From assembly GCA_013364255.1 (NCBI GenBank), contig CP054936.1, positions 4,556,853 to 4,620,852 on the forward strand: a stretch of 64,000 bases of DNA, given 5' to 3'. The notes under the pieces were generated by a model that worked only from the letters and a program-made list of their open reading frames with translations, searched no databases and had not been told where the DNA came from. Source of the stretch: Streptomyces seoulensis (lineage in GTDB: Bacteria > Actinomycetota > Actinomycetes > Streptomycetales > Streptomycetaceae). The translations under genes were made by a program, and so were the position numbers. Positions 8,831 to 17,276 of the stretch are shown piece after piece. Position 1 is the first letter of the stretch; each line of letters begins with the position of its first letter.

Positions 8831-8968
8831 TCCGTCGTGTCGGGGGGCAGACGGACCGGCGCACGGCCCCACCGTTAGGGTGACGGCCCACACACCCGTC
8901 CGGCGACCCTCGGGGGAGCCGCCGGGCGAGCGTGACCAACCTGCACGAACTTCAGGGAGTTGACCGTC

Positions 8969-9142
8969 ATGGCCGACAACATCGGTGAGATCAAGCCGAA
9001 CGACGCCCACGCCACCGGCGAGGAGCTGACGCCCCTCGACGCGCACGCCACCGGCGAGAAGCTGAAGCCGAACGACGCGCACGCCACCGGCGAGGAGATC
9101 ACCACCCTCGACGCCCACGCGACGACCGAGCGCCCCAACTAG
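8969..9142 (+). CDS. afsS: AfsS-like small repeat protein
   Basis: 57 aa: an eight-residue head MADNIGEI, then four 12-residue repeats starting at residues 9, 21, 33 and 45 with alternating first residues (KPNDAHATGEEL, TPLDAHATGEKL). AfsS of S. coelicolor is a 63-residue protein of short DxHxP-type repeats encoded next to afsR and switched on by phosphorylated AfsR; position, size and repeat plan match, though here the core reads DAHATGE. It is acidic, has no Cys, membrane segment or recognisable fold, and how AfsS activates antibiotic genes is not settled. The ATG at 8969 has GGAG nine bases ahead; an in-frame TTG at 8960 is a poorer start. Confidence 0.82.
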   Translation: MADNIGEIKPNDAHATGEELTPLDAHATGEKLKPNDAHATGEEITTLDAHATTERPN

Positions 9143-9151
9143 TCGTAGCGG

Positions 9152-9225
9152 CACGGGGGATCGCACCTGACGTCACACCACGGGGGAACAGCGTCTGACG
9201 TCGGGTCACGGGGGAACAGCGTCCG
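9152..9225. repeat. 27-28 bp tandem repeat after afsS
   Basis: CACGGGGG starts at 9152, 9179 and 9207; the last two copies share a longer core including AACAGCGTC and GACGTC. The array starts 10 bases after the afsS stop and leads into the terminator hairpins. Confidence 0.75.
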
Positions 9226-9280
9226 TCCTCCCCTCTGGGGGGAGGGAAGACGGGCGCCGGGCCTCCTGACACGGGGGATC

Positions 9281-9315
9281 GGCCGCGGCGGCACCGAGGG
9301 GGAGCCGCCGCGGCC
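9281..9315 (+). terminator. Terminator hairpin downstream of afsS
   Basis: A perfect 12-bp stem GGCCGCGGCGGC / GCCGCCGCGGCC with an 11-base loop. There is no U-tract, as usual in Streptomyces. Confidence 0.7.
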
Positions 9316-9343
9316 GAGTCATGTCCGGCCGCCGTTCACCGAC

Positions 9344-9364
9344 GCGCCCGCTTTTGGCGGGCGC
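9344..9364. terminator. Bidirectional terminator hairpin between convergent afsS and the secreted-protein gene
   Basis: An 8-bp stem GCGCCCGC / GCGGGCGC encloses the loop TTTTG. It lies 41 bases past the stop of the leftward gene ending at 9405 and can serve both directions. Confidence 0.6.
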
Positions 9365-9404
9365 TTCCGCATGTCACGCCCCGTCAGTCAGCTTTCGCAG
9401 CCGA

Positions 9405-10049
9405 TCAGTCGCCGGTCGGCTGGGCCGCGGGGTCCGGGTCGCAGTGGTCGACCTCGTCGATCAGGCCGTCGTCCCTCACGGTGTCGTCGGCCAGGGGGAC
9501 GCGGACCCGGGACTTGTCGTTCGCCGGGACGGTGACCCGGGCGGAGTGGTAGGCGATCACCTGGTCGACGGTGTTGCGGAAGTCGACGCTGACGGTGAAG
9601 TCCACTTCGGCGCCGTTGGGGTTGGCGACCTCGACGGTCGCGTACGGCGCCTTCGGCGTCGCGCAGCTCACCAGCCGCACCGTGCCCTCGGCCGGGCCGT
9701 CGCCGCTCGCCGTGCCGGAGGACGACGGCGTGGAGCGGTACCCGGGGCGGCGGTTGTAGGAGGAGCCGCCGGTGCCGCCGCTCGTGCCGCCGCCGTAGCT
9801 CTCCTCGTCGTCCGGGGCGCCGTAGGAGTCGTCGGCCGCTGCCGCGCCGCCCGACGAGGACGACGACGTGCTGTCGTGGTCCTGGTGCGAGCTGCTGCAC
9901 CCGCCCCCTCCGCCGCCGTGGCCGTGACTGTGGCCGTGGCCCCGGGAGAAGCCGGTCAGCGCCAGTACCGTCGCCCCCAGCACCGCCGCCAGCCGGAGGC
10001 TGCGACCCCGTCCCCGTCCCCGCGCTTCACGTGCTCCCCGTATATGCAT
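9405..10049 (-). CDS. Secreted low-complexity protein of unknown function
   Basis: 214 aa. A signal peptide with Arg-rich head is followed by a hydrophobic core (LRLAAVLGATVLALTGFS, about residues 17-34), then a His/Gly-rich stretch (SRGHGHSHGHGGGG), a Ser/Gly/Asp-rich linker, and a C-terminal folded domain from about residue 120 (VRLVSCATPKAPYATVEVAN) with beta-sandwich-like spacing and two Cys. A Cys follows six Gly but lacks a lipobox, so lipidation is unlikely. The ATG at 10049 is chosen over 10088 because the longer version lacks an RBS and begins with a non-signal Arg-rich extension. It sits between afsS and afsK, as an uncharacterised gene does in S. coelicolor. No function recognised. 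Confidence 0.8.
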   Translation of the reverse strand: MHIRGAREARGRGRGRSLRLAAVLGATVLALTGFSRGHGHSHGHGGGGGGCSSSHQDHDSTSSSSSGGAAAADDSYGAPDDEESYGGGTSGGTGGSSYNRRPGYRSTPSSSGTASGDGPAEGTVRLVSCATPKAPYATVEVANPNGAEVDFTVSVDFRNTVDQVIAYHSARVTVPANDKSRVRVPLADDTVRDDGLIDEVDHCDPDPAAQPTGD

Positions 10050-10157
10050 GGCGGTCACCCTATCGACCGGGCGACGGGTGCCGCGCACCTGCTGTAGCCC
10101 CGCGGGAGCGGACGGTGACGCGGTGCGGTGGCCGTCACCGGCGGCCGCGGGGCCCGG

Positions 10158-12497
10158 TCACGTGGTGCGCGCCGTGCCCGTTCCCTTCTCCGCGTCCAGC
10201 GCGTACACGCAGCGGTCCTTGCTGCACGCGTAGACGACGCCGTCGCGCACCACCGGGGAGCCGGTGATCTCGCCGCCGGTGGCCAGCTTCCAGCGCAGCC
10301 GGCCGTCGTCGGCCTTCAGCGTGTACAGCAGGCTGTCGGTGGAGCCGAAGTGGATGCGCCCCTCGGCCACCGCCGGGGAGCCGACGATCTCGCCGCCGGA
10401 CTGGAAGCGCCACTTGGGCGTGCCGGTCACCGCGTCCAGGGTGTAGAGGCCCTTGCCGCTGCCGACGTGCACATGGCCGGCGGCCACCAGCACCGGGTCG
10501 ATCGCGGCCCGCGCCTCGGTGGCGATGCGCCAGCGGTCGCGGCCGTCGGCGGCGTCGAGGGCGTAGACCGTGCCGAGGTAGTCGGCGAGGTAGACGCCGC
10601 CGCCGGTGACCGCCGGGCCGGGGGCGAAGGCGGGCGGGCACAGGAACACCGCGGGGGCCTCGAAGTGCCAGCGGACGTGCCCGCTCGCCACGTCGAGGGC
10701 GACGACGCGGGTGCCGGCGCAGACGTAGACGCGGCCGTCGGGGGCCGGGGTGACGCGGACCGGGACGCCGCCGCAGGAGGCCGCGTCGCCGATCGGGTAC
10801 GCCCAGCGCTCCTCGCCGGTGCGGGCCTCCAGGGCGCGCAGCCGGGCGTCCTGCCAGACGTAGACCGTGCCGTCGTGCAGGGCGGGGCCGGCCTCGGGGG
10901 TCTCGAAGTCGCTCTGGCAGCCGGTGATCTCCCACAGCTTCTGGCCGCCGGCCGCCTCCCAGCCCTGGACGCCGCCGCCGCGGGTGCCGGTGACGACGGT
11001 GCCCCGGTCGGCCTTGAGGGAGTACACCCAGGCGTCGGTCTGGAGCCGCCACAGGTCGGCGCCCTCACGGGCGTCCAGCGCGAACAGGGTGGGGCCGTCG
11101 GAGGCGTGGACGCGGCCGTCGGCGACCGCCATCGACCAGGCCACGTCACGGGTCTTGAAGCGGCGGCGGCCGGTGGCCACGTCCAGGGCATGCACCTCGA
11201 AGGAGGTGACGTAGACGAGGTCGTCGGCGACGGCGGGGGTGCCCCAGACGTCGTTGGACATGCGGAAGCGCCAGGGGCGCCAGCCGGGCGCGGTCTCCGG
11301 GGGCACGGCCGGCACGCCGGGCATGGGGGCGACGGCGGAGGCCATCGGGTCGGCGCCGGGGCGCGGCTTGGACCAGGAGGCGGCGAGGCCGGCCTCGGGC
11401 GGGGGCGCCTTCACGGCGGCGGCGCGGGCGTCGGCGACGCGCGGCCCGGGTCCGATCGGCACCCGTGCGCCGGCCAGCCGCACCGGGCCGGGGTCGGGCG
11501 CGCCCACCGGGAGAGGGGCGTGCGGGCCGGGGACGGCCGGGGCGTGCGAGGGCGGCGGCGGCACGTGCGGCCGGGGGCCGGGCGAGGTGGGCTGCGGGGT
11601 GGGGCGGCCGCCGCGGCGGGACTCGATCAGGCCCACCGCCGGTTCGGGCAGCCAGGCGGAGGCCGTTCCGCTGTCGTCGGAGCCGGAGCCGAAGAGGTGG
11701 GGGGCGAGCTGGGCCTGGAGGTCGGCGGGCGAGGGGCGGCCGGTGGCCTCCATCTGCATGCAGGAGTCGATCAGCGGGCGCAGCTCGTCCGGGAGACCTT
11801 CGAGGTCCGGGCCCTCGCGCAGCAGCATGAAGACGGTCTCGACCGGGTTGGCGCCGTGGAAGGGGGCGTGCCCGGTGGCCGCGAAGACGAGGGTGGAGCC
11901 GAGCGAGAAGACGTCGCTGGCGCCGGTGACGCTGCGGGAGTCCTTGGCCTGCTCGGGGGACATGTAGGCCGGGGTGCCGACGGCGACGTTCGTCATCGTC
12001 AAACGGGTGTTCGAAACGCCGGACGCGATGCCGAAGTCGATCACCCGCGGTCCGTCCTCCACCACGAGGACGTTGGACGGCTTCAGGTCCCGGTGGACCA
12101 GTCCGGCGCCGTGGATGGACTGGAGCGCCTCGGCGATGCCGGCCGCCAGCCAGCGCACCGCCTGGGCCGGCAGCGGCCCGCACTCGGTCACTATTTCTTC
12201 CAGGGAGGGCGCGGGGACGTAGGCGGTGGCCAGCCAGGGCACGGCGGCGCGCGGATCGGCGTCCACGACCGCGGCCGTGTAGAAGCCGGACACCGCGCGC
12301 GCGGCCTCCACCTCGCGCGTGAAGCGGACCCGGAAGAGCTGGTCCTCGGCCAGCTCGGTGCGGACGGTCTTGATCGCCACCCGCCGGCCGGACGCCGAGC
12401 GCGCGAGATAGACCAGCCCCATGCCGCCGGCGCCCAGCCGTCCCAGCACCTCGAACGGCCCGATCCGCCGCGGATCGTGCTGCGTCAGCTGATCCAC
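10158..12497 (-). CDS. afsK: AfsK: cytoplasmic Ser/Thr protein kinase with PQQ-type beta-propeller
   Basis: 779 aa. The Hanks-type kinase domain covers about residues 13-270: glycine loop LGRLGAGGMG, Lys43 in AIKTVR, catalytic HRDLKPSN with Asp137, IDFG with Asp154, and the activation segment with MSPEQ. A Pro-rich linker follows, then seven or so PQQ/WD-like propeller repeats (phrases such as GTVYALDAADGRDRWR) to the C-terminus. There is no membrane segment, which separates it from PASTA-type kinases. AfsK phosphorylates AfsR in S. coelicolor; the architecture and the neighbouring afsR and afsS support the name. GTG at 12497 is chosen because GGGGAGG lies ten bases ahead. Confidence 0.9.
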   Translation of the reverse strand: MDQLTQHDPRRIGPFEVLGRLGAGGMGLVYLARSASGRRVAIKTVRTELAEDQLFRVRFTREVEAARAVSGFYTAAVVDADPRAAVPWLATAYVPAPSLEEIVTECGPLPAQAVRWLAAGIAEALQSIHGAGLVHRDLKPSNVLVVEDGPRVIDFGIASGVSNTRLTMTNVAVGTPAYMSPEQAKDSRSVTGASDVFSLGSTLVFAATGHAPFHGANPVETVFMLLREGPDLEGLPDELRPLIDSCMQMEATGRPSPADLQAQLAPHLFGSGSDDSGTASAWLPEPAVGLIESRRGGRPTPQPTSPGPRPHVPPPPSHAPAVPGPHAPLPVGAPDPGPVRLAGARVPIGPGPRVADARAAAVKAPPPEAGLAASWSKPRPGADPMASAVAPMPGVPAVPPETAPGWRPWRFRMSNDVWGTPAVADDLVYVTSFEVHALDVATGRRRFKTRDVAWSMAVADGRVHASDGPTLFALDAREGADLWRLQTDAWVYSLKADRGTVVTGTRGGGVQGWEAAGGQKLWEITGCQSDFETPEAGPALHDGTVYVWQDARLRALEARTGEERWAYPIGDAASCGGVPVRVTPAPDGRVYVCAGTRVVALDVASGHVRWHFEAPAVFLCPPAFAPGPAVTGGGVYLADYLGTVYALDAADGRDRWRIATEARAAIDPVLVAAGHVHVGSGKGLYTLDAVTGTPKWRFQSGGEIVGSPAVAEGRIHFGSTDSLLYTLKADDGRLRWKLATGGEITGSPVVRDGVVYACSKDRCVYALDAEKGTGTARTT

Positions 12498-12840
12498 TTG
12501 CCTGCCACCTCCCCGTACGGGCCGCGTCACCACCTGTGTACGCGGCCCCCGTGCAGCGTCTCACCCACCGCACCGCCATGGCGGCGCGCACCCCGATTCT
12601 TCCTGGCCGGGGCACTGGTTGCGAACCCGCCGACCAATCGGGATGTCCCACCGCAATTCTCCGCCAAAGCGGTGCTTTCCAGCCGGACCGCGTGCCGATT
12701 TCACCTGTCCGGGACACCCGGCCCCCGTCCGAGGGCGCCCGGACTCCGCTTTCCGGGGACGCCGGGGCTCCGTTTTCCGGGGACACCCGGGCTCCGTTTT
12801 CCGGTCCGGCGGGGCCCCGCCTCGTCCGTGCGGCCGGGTC
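12498..12840. other. Intergenic, 343 bp upstream of afsK
   Basis: Holds the afsK 5' region and the 3' end of the VOC protein gene with its 24-bp repeat array. I see no further gene. The stretch 12590-12680 is less GC-rich and most likely carries the afsK promoter, but I cannot pick a -35/-10 pair. Confidence 0.5.
12741..12804. repeat. 24-bp tandem repeat, three copies
   Basis: TTTCCGG recurs at 12750, 12774 and 12798, a strict 24-bp period, each preceded by a CTCCG motif. The array lies 37 bases past the stop of the leftward VOC gene and upstream of afsK. Confidence 0.85.
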
Positions 12841-13572
12841 TCACCGCTCCAGTACGGCGAAGGACGCCCCCTGATCGTCCACGATGACGCCGACGGTGCC
12901 GTAGGACGTCTCGAAGGGCGGTACCTGCACCCGGCCGCCCAGGGCGACGGCCGCGTCCAGGGCCTCGCCGGCCCGCTCGACGACGAAGTGGACGAGGAAG
13001 TGCGGCGGCATCTCGGCCGGGAAGACGTCGGCGACGGGGGCGCGGCCGAAGTCGGGGCGGGCGTCGGGGCCGAAGAGGGCGTCGTGGAAGAGGGAGCCGT
13101 AGAAGGCGTTGGCGGCCTCGGTGTCGCGGGTGTAGAGCTGCGCCCAGCCGAAGGCGCCGGGCTCGTGCCGGCGGCCGAAGCCGGCGCGGCCGGCCGGCTG
13201 CCACAGCCCGAAGACGGCGCCCTCCGGGTCGGCGGCCAGGACGGCCGTGCCGAGCCCGCCGACGCCCGCCGCCGGGGCGACGATCCGTCCGCCCCCGGCG
13301 AGGACCCGCCCGGTCAGCGGCGCGGGGTCCGGGGCGGCGAAGTACACCGTCCACACCGTGGGCATCCGGCCGTCCGTCTTCGGCGTCAGCGCGGCCACCG
13401 GCTCGCCGTCCAGCCGGGCCAGCACGGAGCGGCCGTACGACGGCTCCCGCTGCTCGAACTCCCACCCGAAGAGCGCACCGTAGAAGCGCCGGCCCGCCGC
13501 CACGTCGGAGAGCTGAGCGTCCACCCAGCAGGGGACGCCTTCGGTGTACACGGATGCCCTGTTTTCGGCCAT
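12841..13572 (-). CDS. Two-domain VOC (glyoxalase/bleomycin-resistance fold) protein; positional KbpA candidate
   Basis: 243 aa with two tandem VOC modules, about residues 10-125 and 135-240. Each begins with a pattern like GVPCWVDAQLSDVAAGRRFY or WAQLYTRDTEAANAFY and ends with a beta-strand plus WQPAGR or FAVLER. Glyoxalase-type metal ligands are not obvious, so an enzymatic role is doubtful. It lies directly upstream of afsK on the same strand and opposite a TetR gene. By memory of S. coelicolor gene order this is where KbpA, the AfsK-binding inhibitor of AfsK autophosphorylation, is encoded; that identity is inference from position only. The start has no strong RBS. Confidence 0.75.
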   Translation of the reverse strand: MAENRASVYTEGVPCWVDAQLSDVAAGRRFYGALFGWEFEQREPSYGRSVLARLDGEPVAALTPKTDGRMPTVWTVYFAAPDPAPLTGRVLAGGGRIVAPAAGVGGLGTAVLAADPEGAVFGLWQPAGRAGFGRRHEPGAFGWAQLYTRDTEAANAFYGSLFHDALFGPDARPDFGRAPVADVFPAEMPPHFLVHFVVERAGEALDAAVALGGRVQVPPFETSYGTVGVIVDDQGASFAVLER

Positions 13573-13694
13573 GCCGCCAAAGTAACCGGCTCCTCCGCAG
13601 CCCGCAGACCAGGCACACCAGCCCCGAGCCGCCCGCGCACCCCATTTGCAGTCGGCCGAATCGCGCTCCCATCACCCCTCGGTAAGCTGACGAC

Positions 13695-14342
13695 ATGACA
13701 GGACAAGTGCGTACCGTCGACGGCCGTGTGGCCGGGCGGCGTGGGCAGGCGACCCGGCAGAAGCTGCTCGACTGCCTCAGCGACATGCTCAGCTCTTCTC
13801 CCTACCGGGACGTCAAGGTCATCGACGTCGCCCGCAAGGCGGGAACTTCGCCCGCGACCTTCTACCAGTACTTCCCGGACGTCGAGGGCGCCGTCCTGGA
13901 GATCGCCGAGCAAATGGCCGCCGAGAGCGCCGATTTGACCGGTCTGGTGCAGGGGCGCTCCTGGGTCGGCAAGGCCGGCTGGCAGACCGCCCAGGAACTC
14001 GTGGACGGCTTCCTGGAGTTCTGGCGGCGCAACGACGCGATCCTGCGCGTCGTGGATCTCGGGGCGGCCGAGGGCGACAAGCGCTTCTACAAGCTCCGGA
14101 TGAAGATCCTCAACGCGGTGAACGGCTCCCTCGCGGATTCGGTCGCCGAACTCCAGTCCAAGGGCAGGGTCGACAAGGACGTGAACCCGGCGGCGATCGC
14201 CGGTTCCCTCGTCGCGATGCTCGCCGCGGTCGCCTCGCACCAGAAGGGTTTCTCCTCCTGGGGCGTGAAGCAGGCCGAACTCAAGCCGAACCTGGCTCTG
14301 TTGGTGCATCTCGGCATCACCGGCAAGAAGCCGAGCAGATAA
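13695..14342 (+). CDS. TetR family transcriptional regulator
   Basis: 215 aa. The N-terminal HTH spans about residues 18-65 with VIDVARKAGTSPATFYQYF, the standard TetR recognition region. The C-terminal ligand domain includes an LVDGFLEFWRRNDAILRVVDL segment typical of a streptomycete group next to the afsK locus. It is divergent from the VOC protein gene with 122 bp between starts, so it may regulate that gene and itself. The ligand is unknown. Confidence 0.88.
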   Translation: MTGQVRTVDGRVAGRRGQATRQKLLDCLSDMLSSSPYRDVKVIDVARKAGTSPATFYQYFPDVEGAVLEIAEQMAAESADLTGLVQGRSWVGKAGWQTAQELVDGFLEFWRRNDAILRVVDLGAAEGDKRFYKLRMKILNAVNGSLADSVAELQSKGRVDKDVNPAAIAGSLVAMLAAVASHQKGFSSWGVKQAELKPNLALLVHLGITGKKPSR

Positions 14343-14473
14343 CCGGCGCCCGGTCGGCCGCCGGTTCACCCCGGCCACAAGTCCTGTCAGGCAGGCGGCG
14401 GTTCACCCGAGTGGACCGCCGCCTGTCGCGTTGTCCGGCCGGTCCCGTGGCCCGCACCGCCGATACTCGGGGC

Positions 14474-15145
14474 ATGGACACCGATCTCCAGGAGCTGCTG
14501 AAGTCGCTGCGGGTGTGGGACCCCGAGGTCACCACGCTGCCCGGCCTCGATCCCGCCGCCGCACCCGACGCGCCCCTCCCCCTGTTCGCCGCCTGGCTCG
14601 CCGAGGCGGCGGCGGCCGGTGAGCGCGAGCCGCACACGATGTCGCTGGCGACGGCCGACGAGGAAGGGCGTCCGGACGTCCGCGTCGTGATGCTGCACGG
14701 CGCCGACGCGGCCGGCTGGGCCTTCGCCACCCACGCCGACAGCCGCAAGGGACGGCAGCTGGCCGCCCGCCCGCACGCGGCCCTCGCCTTCTACTGGCCG
14801 GTGCTCGGCCGCCAGGTCCGGGTGCGCGGCCCGGTCGCGACCGCACCCGCCGAGCAGGCCCGGGCCGATCTGCGGGTCCGCTCCACGGGCGCCCTCGCCG
14901 CCGCCCTCACCGGCCGCCAGAGCGAGGTCCTCGGCTCCCTGGAGGAGCTGGCCGAGGCGTCGCGGGCGGCCTGGGAGCGGGCCGAGGACGATCCGGGGGC
15001 CGAGGCGCCGACCTGGACCCTGTACCGCCTGCGCCCCACCGAGATCGAGTTCTTCCAGGGCGACGCCCGCCGCCGCCACGTACGCCTGCGCTACCGCCGG
15101 GCCGCCGCCGGGGACACCTGGACCCGCGAGCTGCTGTGGCCGTGA
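14474..15145 (+). CDS. Pyridoxamine 5'-phosphate oxidase-like flavoprotein
   Basis: 223 aa, with FMN-binding split-barrel features of the PNPOx family: MSLATADEEGRPDVRVVML, FATHADSRKGRQLAARPHAALAF, and a C-terminal dimerisation piece IEFFQGDARRRHVRLRY. It resembles true PdxH in layout, but a better PdxH is encoded at 41172-41849, so this is probably a paralogue acting on F420, FMN or a related substrate. ATG at 14474 is chosen because the in-frame ATG 63 bases upstream lacks an RBS. It converges with the GNAT gene, only 12 bases apart. Confidence 0.8.
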   Translation: MDTDLQELLKSLRVWDPEVTTLPGLDPAAAPDAPLPLFAAWLAEAAAAGEREPHTMSLATADEEGRPDVRVVMLHGADAAGWAFATHADSRKGRQLAARPHAALAFYWPVLGRQVRVRGPVATAPAEQARADLRVRSTGALAAALTGRQSEVLGSLEELAEASRAAWERAEDDPGAEAPTWTLYRLRPTEIEFFQGDARRRHVRLRYRRAAAGDTWTRELLWP

Positions 15146-15157
15146 CGCCTCGCCGCC

Positions 15158-15769
15158 TCAGCGGCCCGGGCGCGGCTCCGGCTCCGGGTCCGTCGTCAGC
15201 CGGGCGTGCAGGTGGCAGTCGCGGTAGGCGTCGTGGCGGCCCTCCTGCCACATCGCGTCGCGCTGCACCCCCTCGGCCGGGTACCCGCACCGCTCGGCGA
15301 TGCGGCAGGATGCCTCGTGCCCGACGGCGTGACCCAACTCGATGCGGTGCAGGGGGAGTTCCCTGAACGCCCAGCGGGTGGCGAGCCGCAGCGCCCGGGT
15401 GGCGACGCCCTGTCCGCGCGCCTCGGGCAGTATCCAGTAGCCGACCCGCCCGCAGCGCAGGGTGCGGTTGGTGACGTGCAGGCCGACGTGGCCCAGGACG
15501 GCGCCGGTCGCCTCGTCGGTGACGCAGACGGGCATGCCACTGCCGTCGGCGGCCTCCGCCAGGTGGGAGGCGAGGGACTCGCGGGCGTCGGCGAGGCCGC
15601 GCTCCATGATCAGCGGGGTGTTCCAGCGCCGGAACTCCGGGTCCGCGCGCCCGCGCAGCCAGGTCCGTACGTCCTCCTCGCGGCCCTGGTCCCACAGGCG
15701 CAGCCGGAGTCCGTCCCCGCGCAGGTCGAGGGCGTGCGGGGCGAAGGTCTGCTCACGTATGTCGGCCAT
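15158..15769 (-). CDS. GNAT family N-acetyltransferase (RimJ/RimL type)
   Basis: 203 aa. The GNAT core is complete: LRLRLWDQGREEDVRTWLRG at the start, GHVGLHVTNRTLRCGRVGYWI, the acetyl-CoA loop LPEARGQGVATRALRL, and a C-terminal IELGHAVGHEASCRIAERCG. The pattern fits the RimJ/RimL-type acetyltransferases of protein N-termini or small amines. ATG at 15769 (MADIREQ) is chosen over the in-frame ATG at 15850, whose extra 27 residues are Pro/Arg-rich and read like untranslated DNA. The substrate is unknown. Confidence 0.82.
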   Translation of the reverse strand: MADIREQTFAPHALDLRGDGLRLRLWDQGREEDVRTWLRGRADPEFRRWNTPLIMERGLADARESLASHLAEAADGSGMPVCVTDEATGAVLGHVGLHVTNRTLRCGRVGYWILPEARGQGVATRALRLATRWAFRELPLHRIELGHAVGHEASCRIAERCGYPAEGVQRDAMWQEGRHDAYRDCHLHARLTTDPEPEPRPGR

Positions 15770-15923
15770 CGGGTCATTGTGGCCGAGCGGACGGCGGGTG
15801 CGCGGGGACGGCGGCCCCGAAGCGCCGGGCCGCGTACGGACCGTGGGCACGTGTGATCAATCCGCAACCAATTCCGGTCTTGACCGAGACCCATCAACCG
15901 GGTGCGTGAATACGCTCCCCCTC

Positions 15924-17159
15924 ATGGCCGACTCCACCCCCACCACCGCCACCACGCCCGCCGACCCGACCGCCGCGCTCCCGCCCGGGCACGCCGACCG
16001 CCCCGTCTACGTCGTCGGCGGCGGCCCCGGCGGCCTGGCCGCCGCGTACGCCCTGCGCGCGCGGGGCGTACGCGCCGTCGTGCTGGAGAAGTCCGACCGG
16101 GTGGGCGCGACCTGGCGCGGCCACTACGACCGGCTCCACCTGCACACCACCCGGCGCCTGTCGGCGCTGCCTGGCCTGCCGATACCCCGCCGGTTCGGCC
16201 GCTGGGTGGCGCGCGACGACGTGGTGCGCTACCTGGAGAAGTACGCCGAGCACCACGAGCTGGAGATCGTGACCGGCGTCGAGGTCTCTCGGATCGAACG
16301 CGCCCCGGACGGCACCGGCTGGCTGCTGCGCGCCACCGGCGGCCGGGAGCTGACCGGCGGTGCGGTGGTCGTCGCCACCGGCCACAACCACACGCCCCGG
16401 CTGCCCGACTGGCCCGGCCGCGCGGGGTACACCGGCGAACTGCTGCACGCCCGCGCCTACCGCGACCCGGCGCCCTACGCCGGCCGGGACGTGCTCGTGG
16501 TGGGCGTCGGCAACACCGGCGCGGAGATCGCCGTCGACCTGGTGGAGGGCGGCGCCCGGCGGGTACGGCTGGCGGTGCGCACCGTTCCGCACCTCGTGCG
16601 CCGGTCGACCGCCGGGTGGGCCGCGCAGTACACCGGCGTGCTGTGCCGGCGGCTGCCGGTCGCCCTGGTCGACCGGCTGGCCCGGCCGCTGGCCCGGCTG
16701 AGCGTGCCGGACCTGTCGGCGCACGGCCTGCCCCGGCCGGAGACGGGCCTGTACTCACGGGTGCGGCAGGGCGCGATCCCGGTCCAGGACGTCGGTCTGA
16801 TCGACGCCGTGCGCACCGGGCGGGTGGAGGTGGTGGCGGCGGTCGAGGGCTTCGAGGGCGGCGAGGTCGTCCTCGCCGACGGCGCCCGGATCGAGCCCGA
16901 CGCCGTGATCGCGGCGACCGGCTACACGCGCGGTCTGACGGACCTGGTCGGTCACCTCGGGGTGCTGGACGAGCGCGGCCGTCCCCGCGTGCACGGCCCG
17001 CGCACCGCCGCCGACGCTCCGGGCCTGTACTTCACCGGCTTCACCAACCCCATCAGCGGCATGCTGCGCGAGCTGGCGATCGACGCGGAGCGGATCGCGC
17101 GGACCGTCGCCCGCCGCCACGCGGGCACCCGCACGAGCCTGCCGAGCCGCACCACGTGA
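15924..17159 (+). CDS. Flavin-containing monooxygenase-type NAD(P)/FAD oxidoreductase
   Basis: 411 aa. It has two dinucleotide-binding motifs: GGGPGGLAAAYALRARG (FAD) near residue 34 and VVGVGNTGAEIA (NADPH) near 200, plus an ATGHNHTPRLPDWPG block between them and DAVIAATGYTRG near the end. This is the order of FMO and Baeyer-Villiger-like enzymes that hydroxylate or N/S-oxidise small molecules. The ATG at 15924 gives the usual short head before the FAD motif, but no RBS is visible, so a leaderless start is possible. Its stop codon is the first copy of a 17-bp tandem repeat. Confidence 0.88.
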   Translation: MADSTPTTATTPADPTAALPPGHADRPVYVVGGGPGGLAAAYALRARGVRAVVLEKSDRVGATWRGHYDRLHLHTTRRLSALPGLPIPRRFGRWVARDDVVRYLEKYAEHHELEIVTGVEVSRIERAPDGTGWLLRATGGRELTGGAVVVATGHNHTPRLPDWPGRAGYTGELLHARAYRDPAPYAGRDVLVVGVGNTGAEIAVDLVEGGARRVRLAVRTVPHLVRRSTAGWAAQYTGVLCRRLPVALVDRLARPLARLSVPDLSAHGLPRPETGLYSRVRQGAIPVQDVGLIDAVRTGRVEVVAAVEGFEGGEVVLADGARIEPDAVIAATGYTRGLTDLVGHLGVLDERGRPRVHGPRTAADAPGLYFTGFTNPISGMLRELAIDAERIARTVARRHAGTRTSLPSRTT

Positions 17160-17213
17160 CCGGCCATCCCGCGTGACCGGCCGCACCACGTGACCGGCCG
17201 TACCGCGTGACCG
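17146..17213. repeat. 17-bp tandem repeat copying the monooxygenase stop
   Basis: Four adjacent copies of a 17-bp unit (GCCGCACCACGTGACCG and variants) start at 17146, 17163, 17180 and 17197. The first contains the last codons and TGA of the monooxygenase gene, and each later copy again carries GTGACC. A looser copy occurs near 17257, just before the convergent MFS gene stop. Confidence 0.92.
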
Positions 17214-17276
17214 GCGTTCGGCCCGGCAGCCGCACCGGCCCGGCCGGCCGTCCCGTGTGACCGGCGTCCCGTCCGC

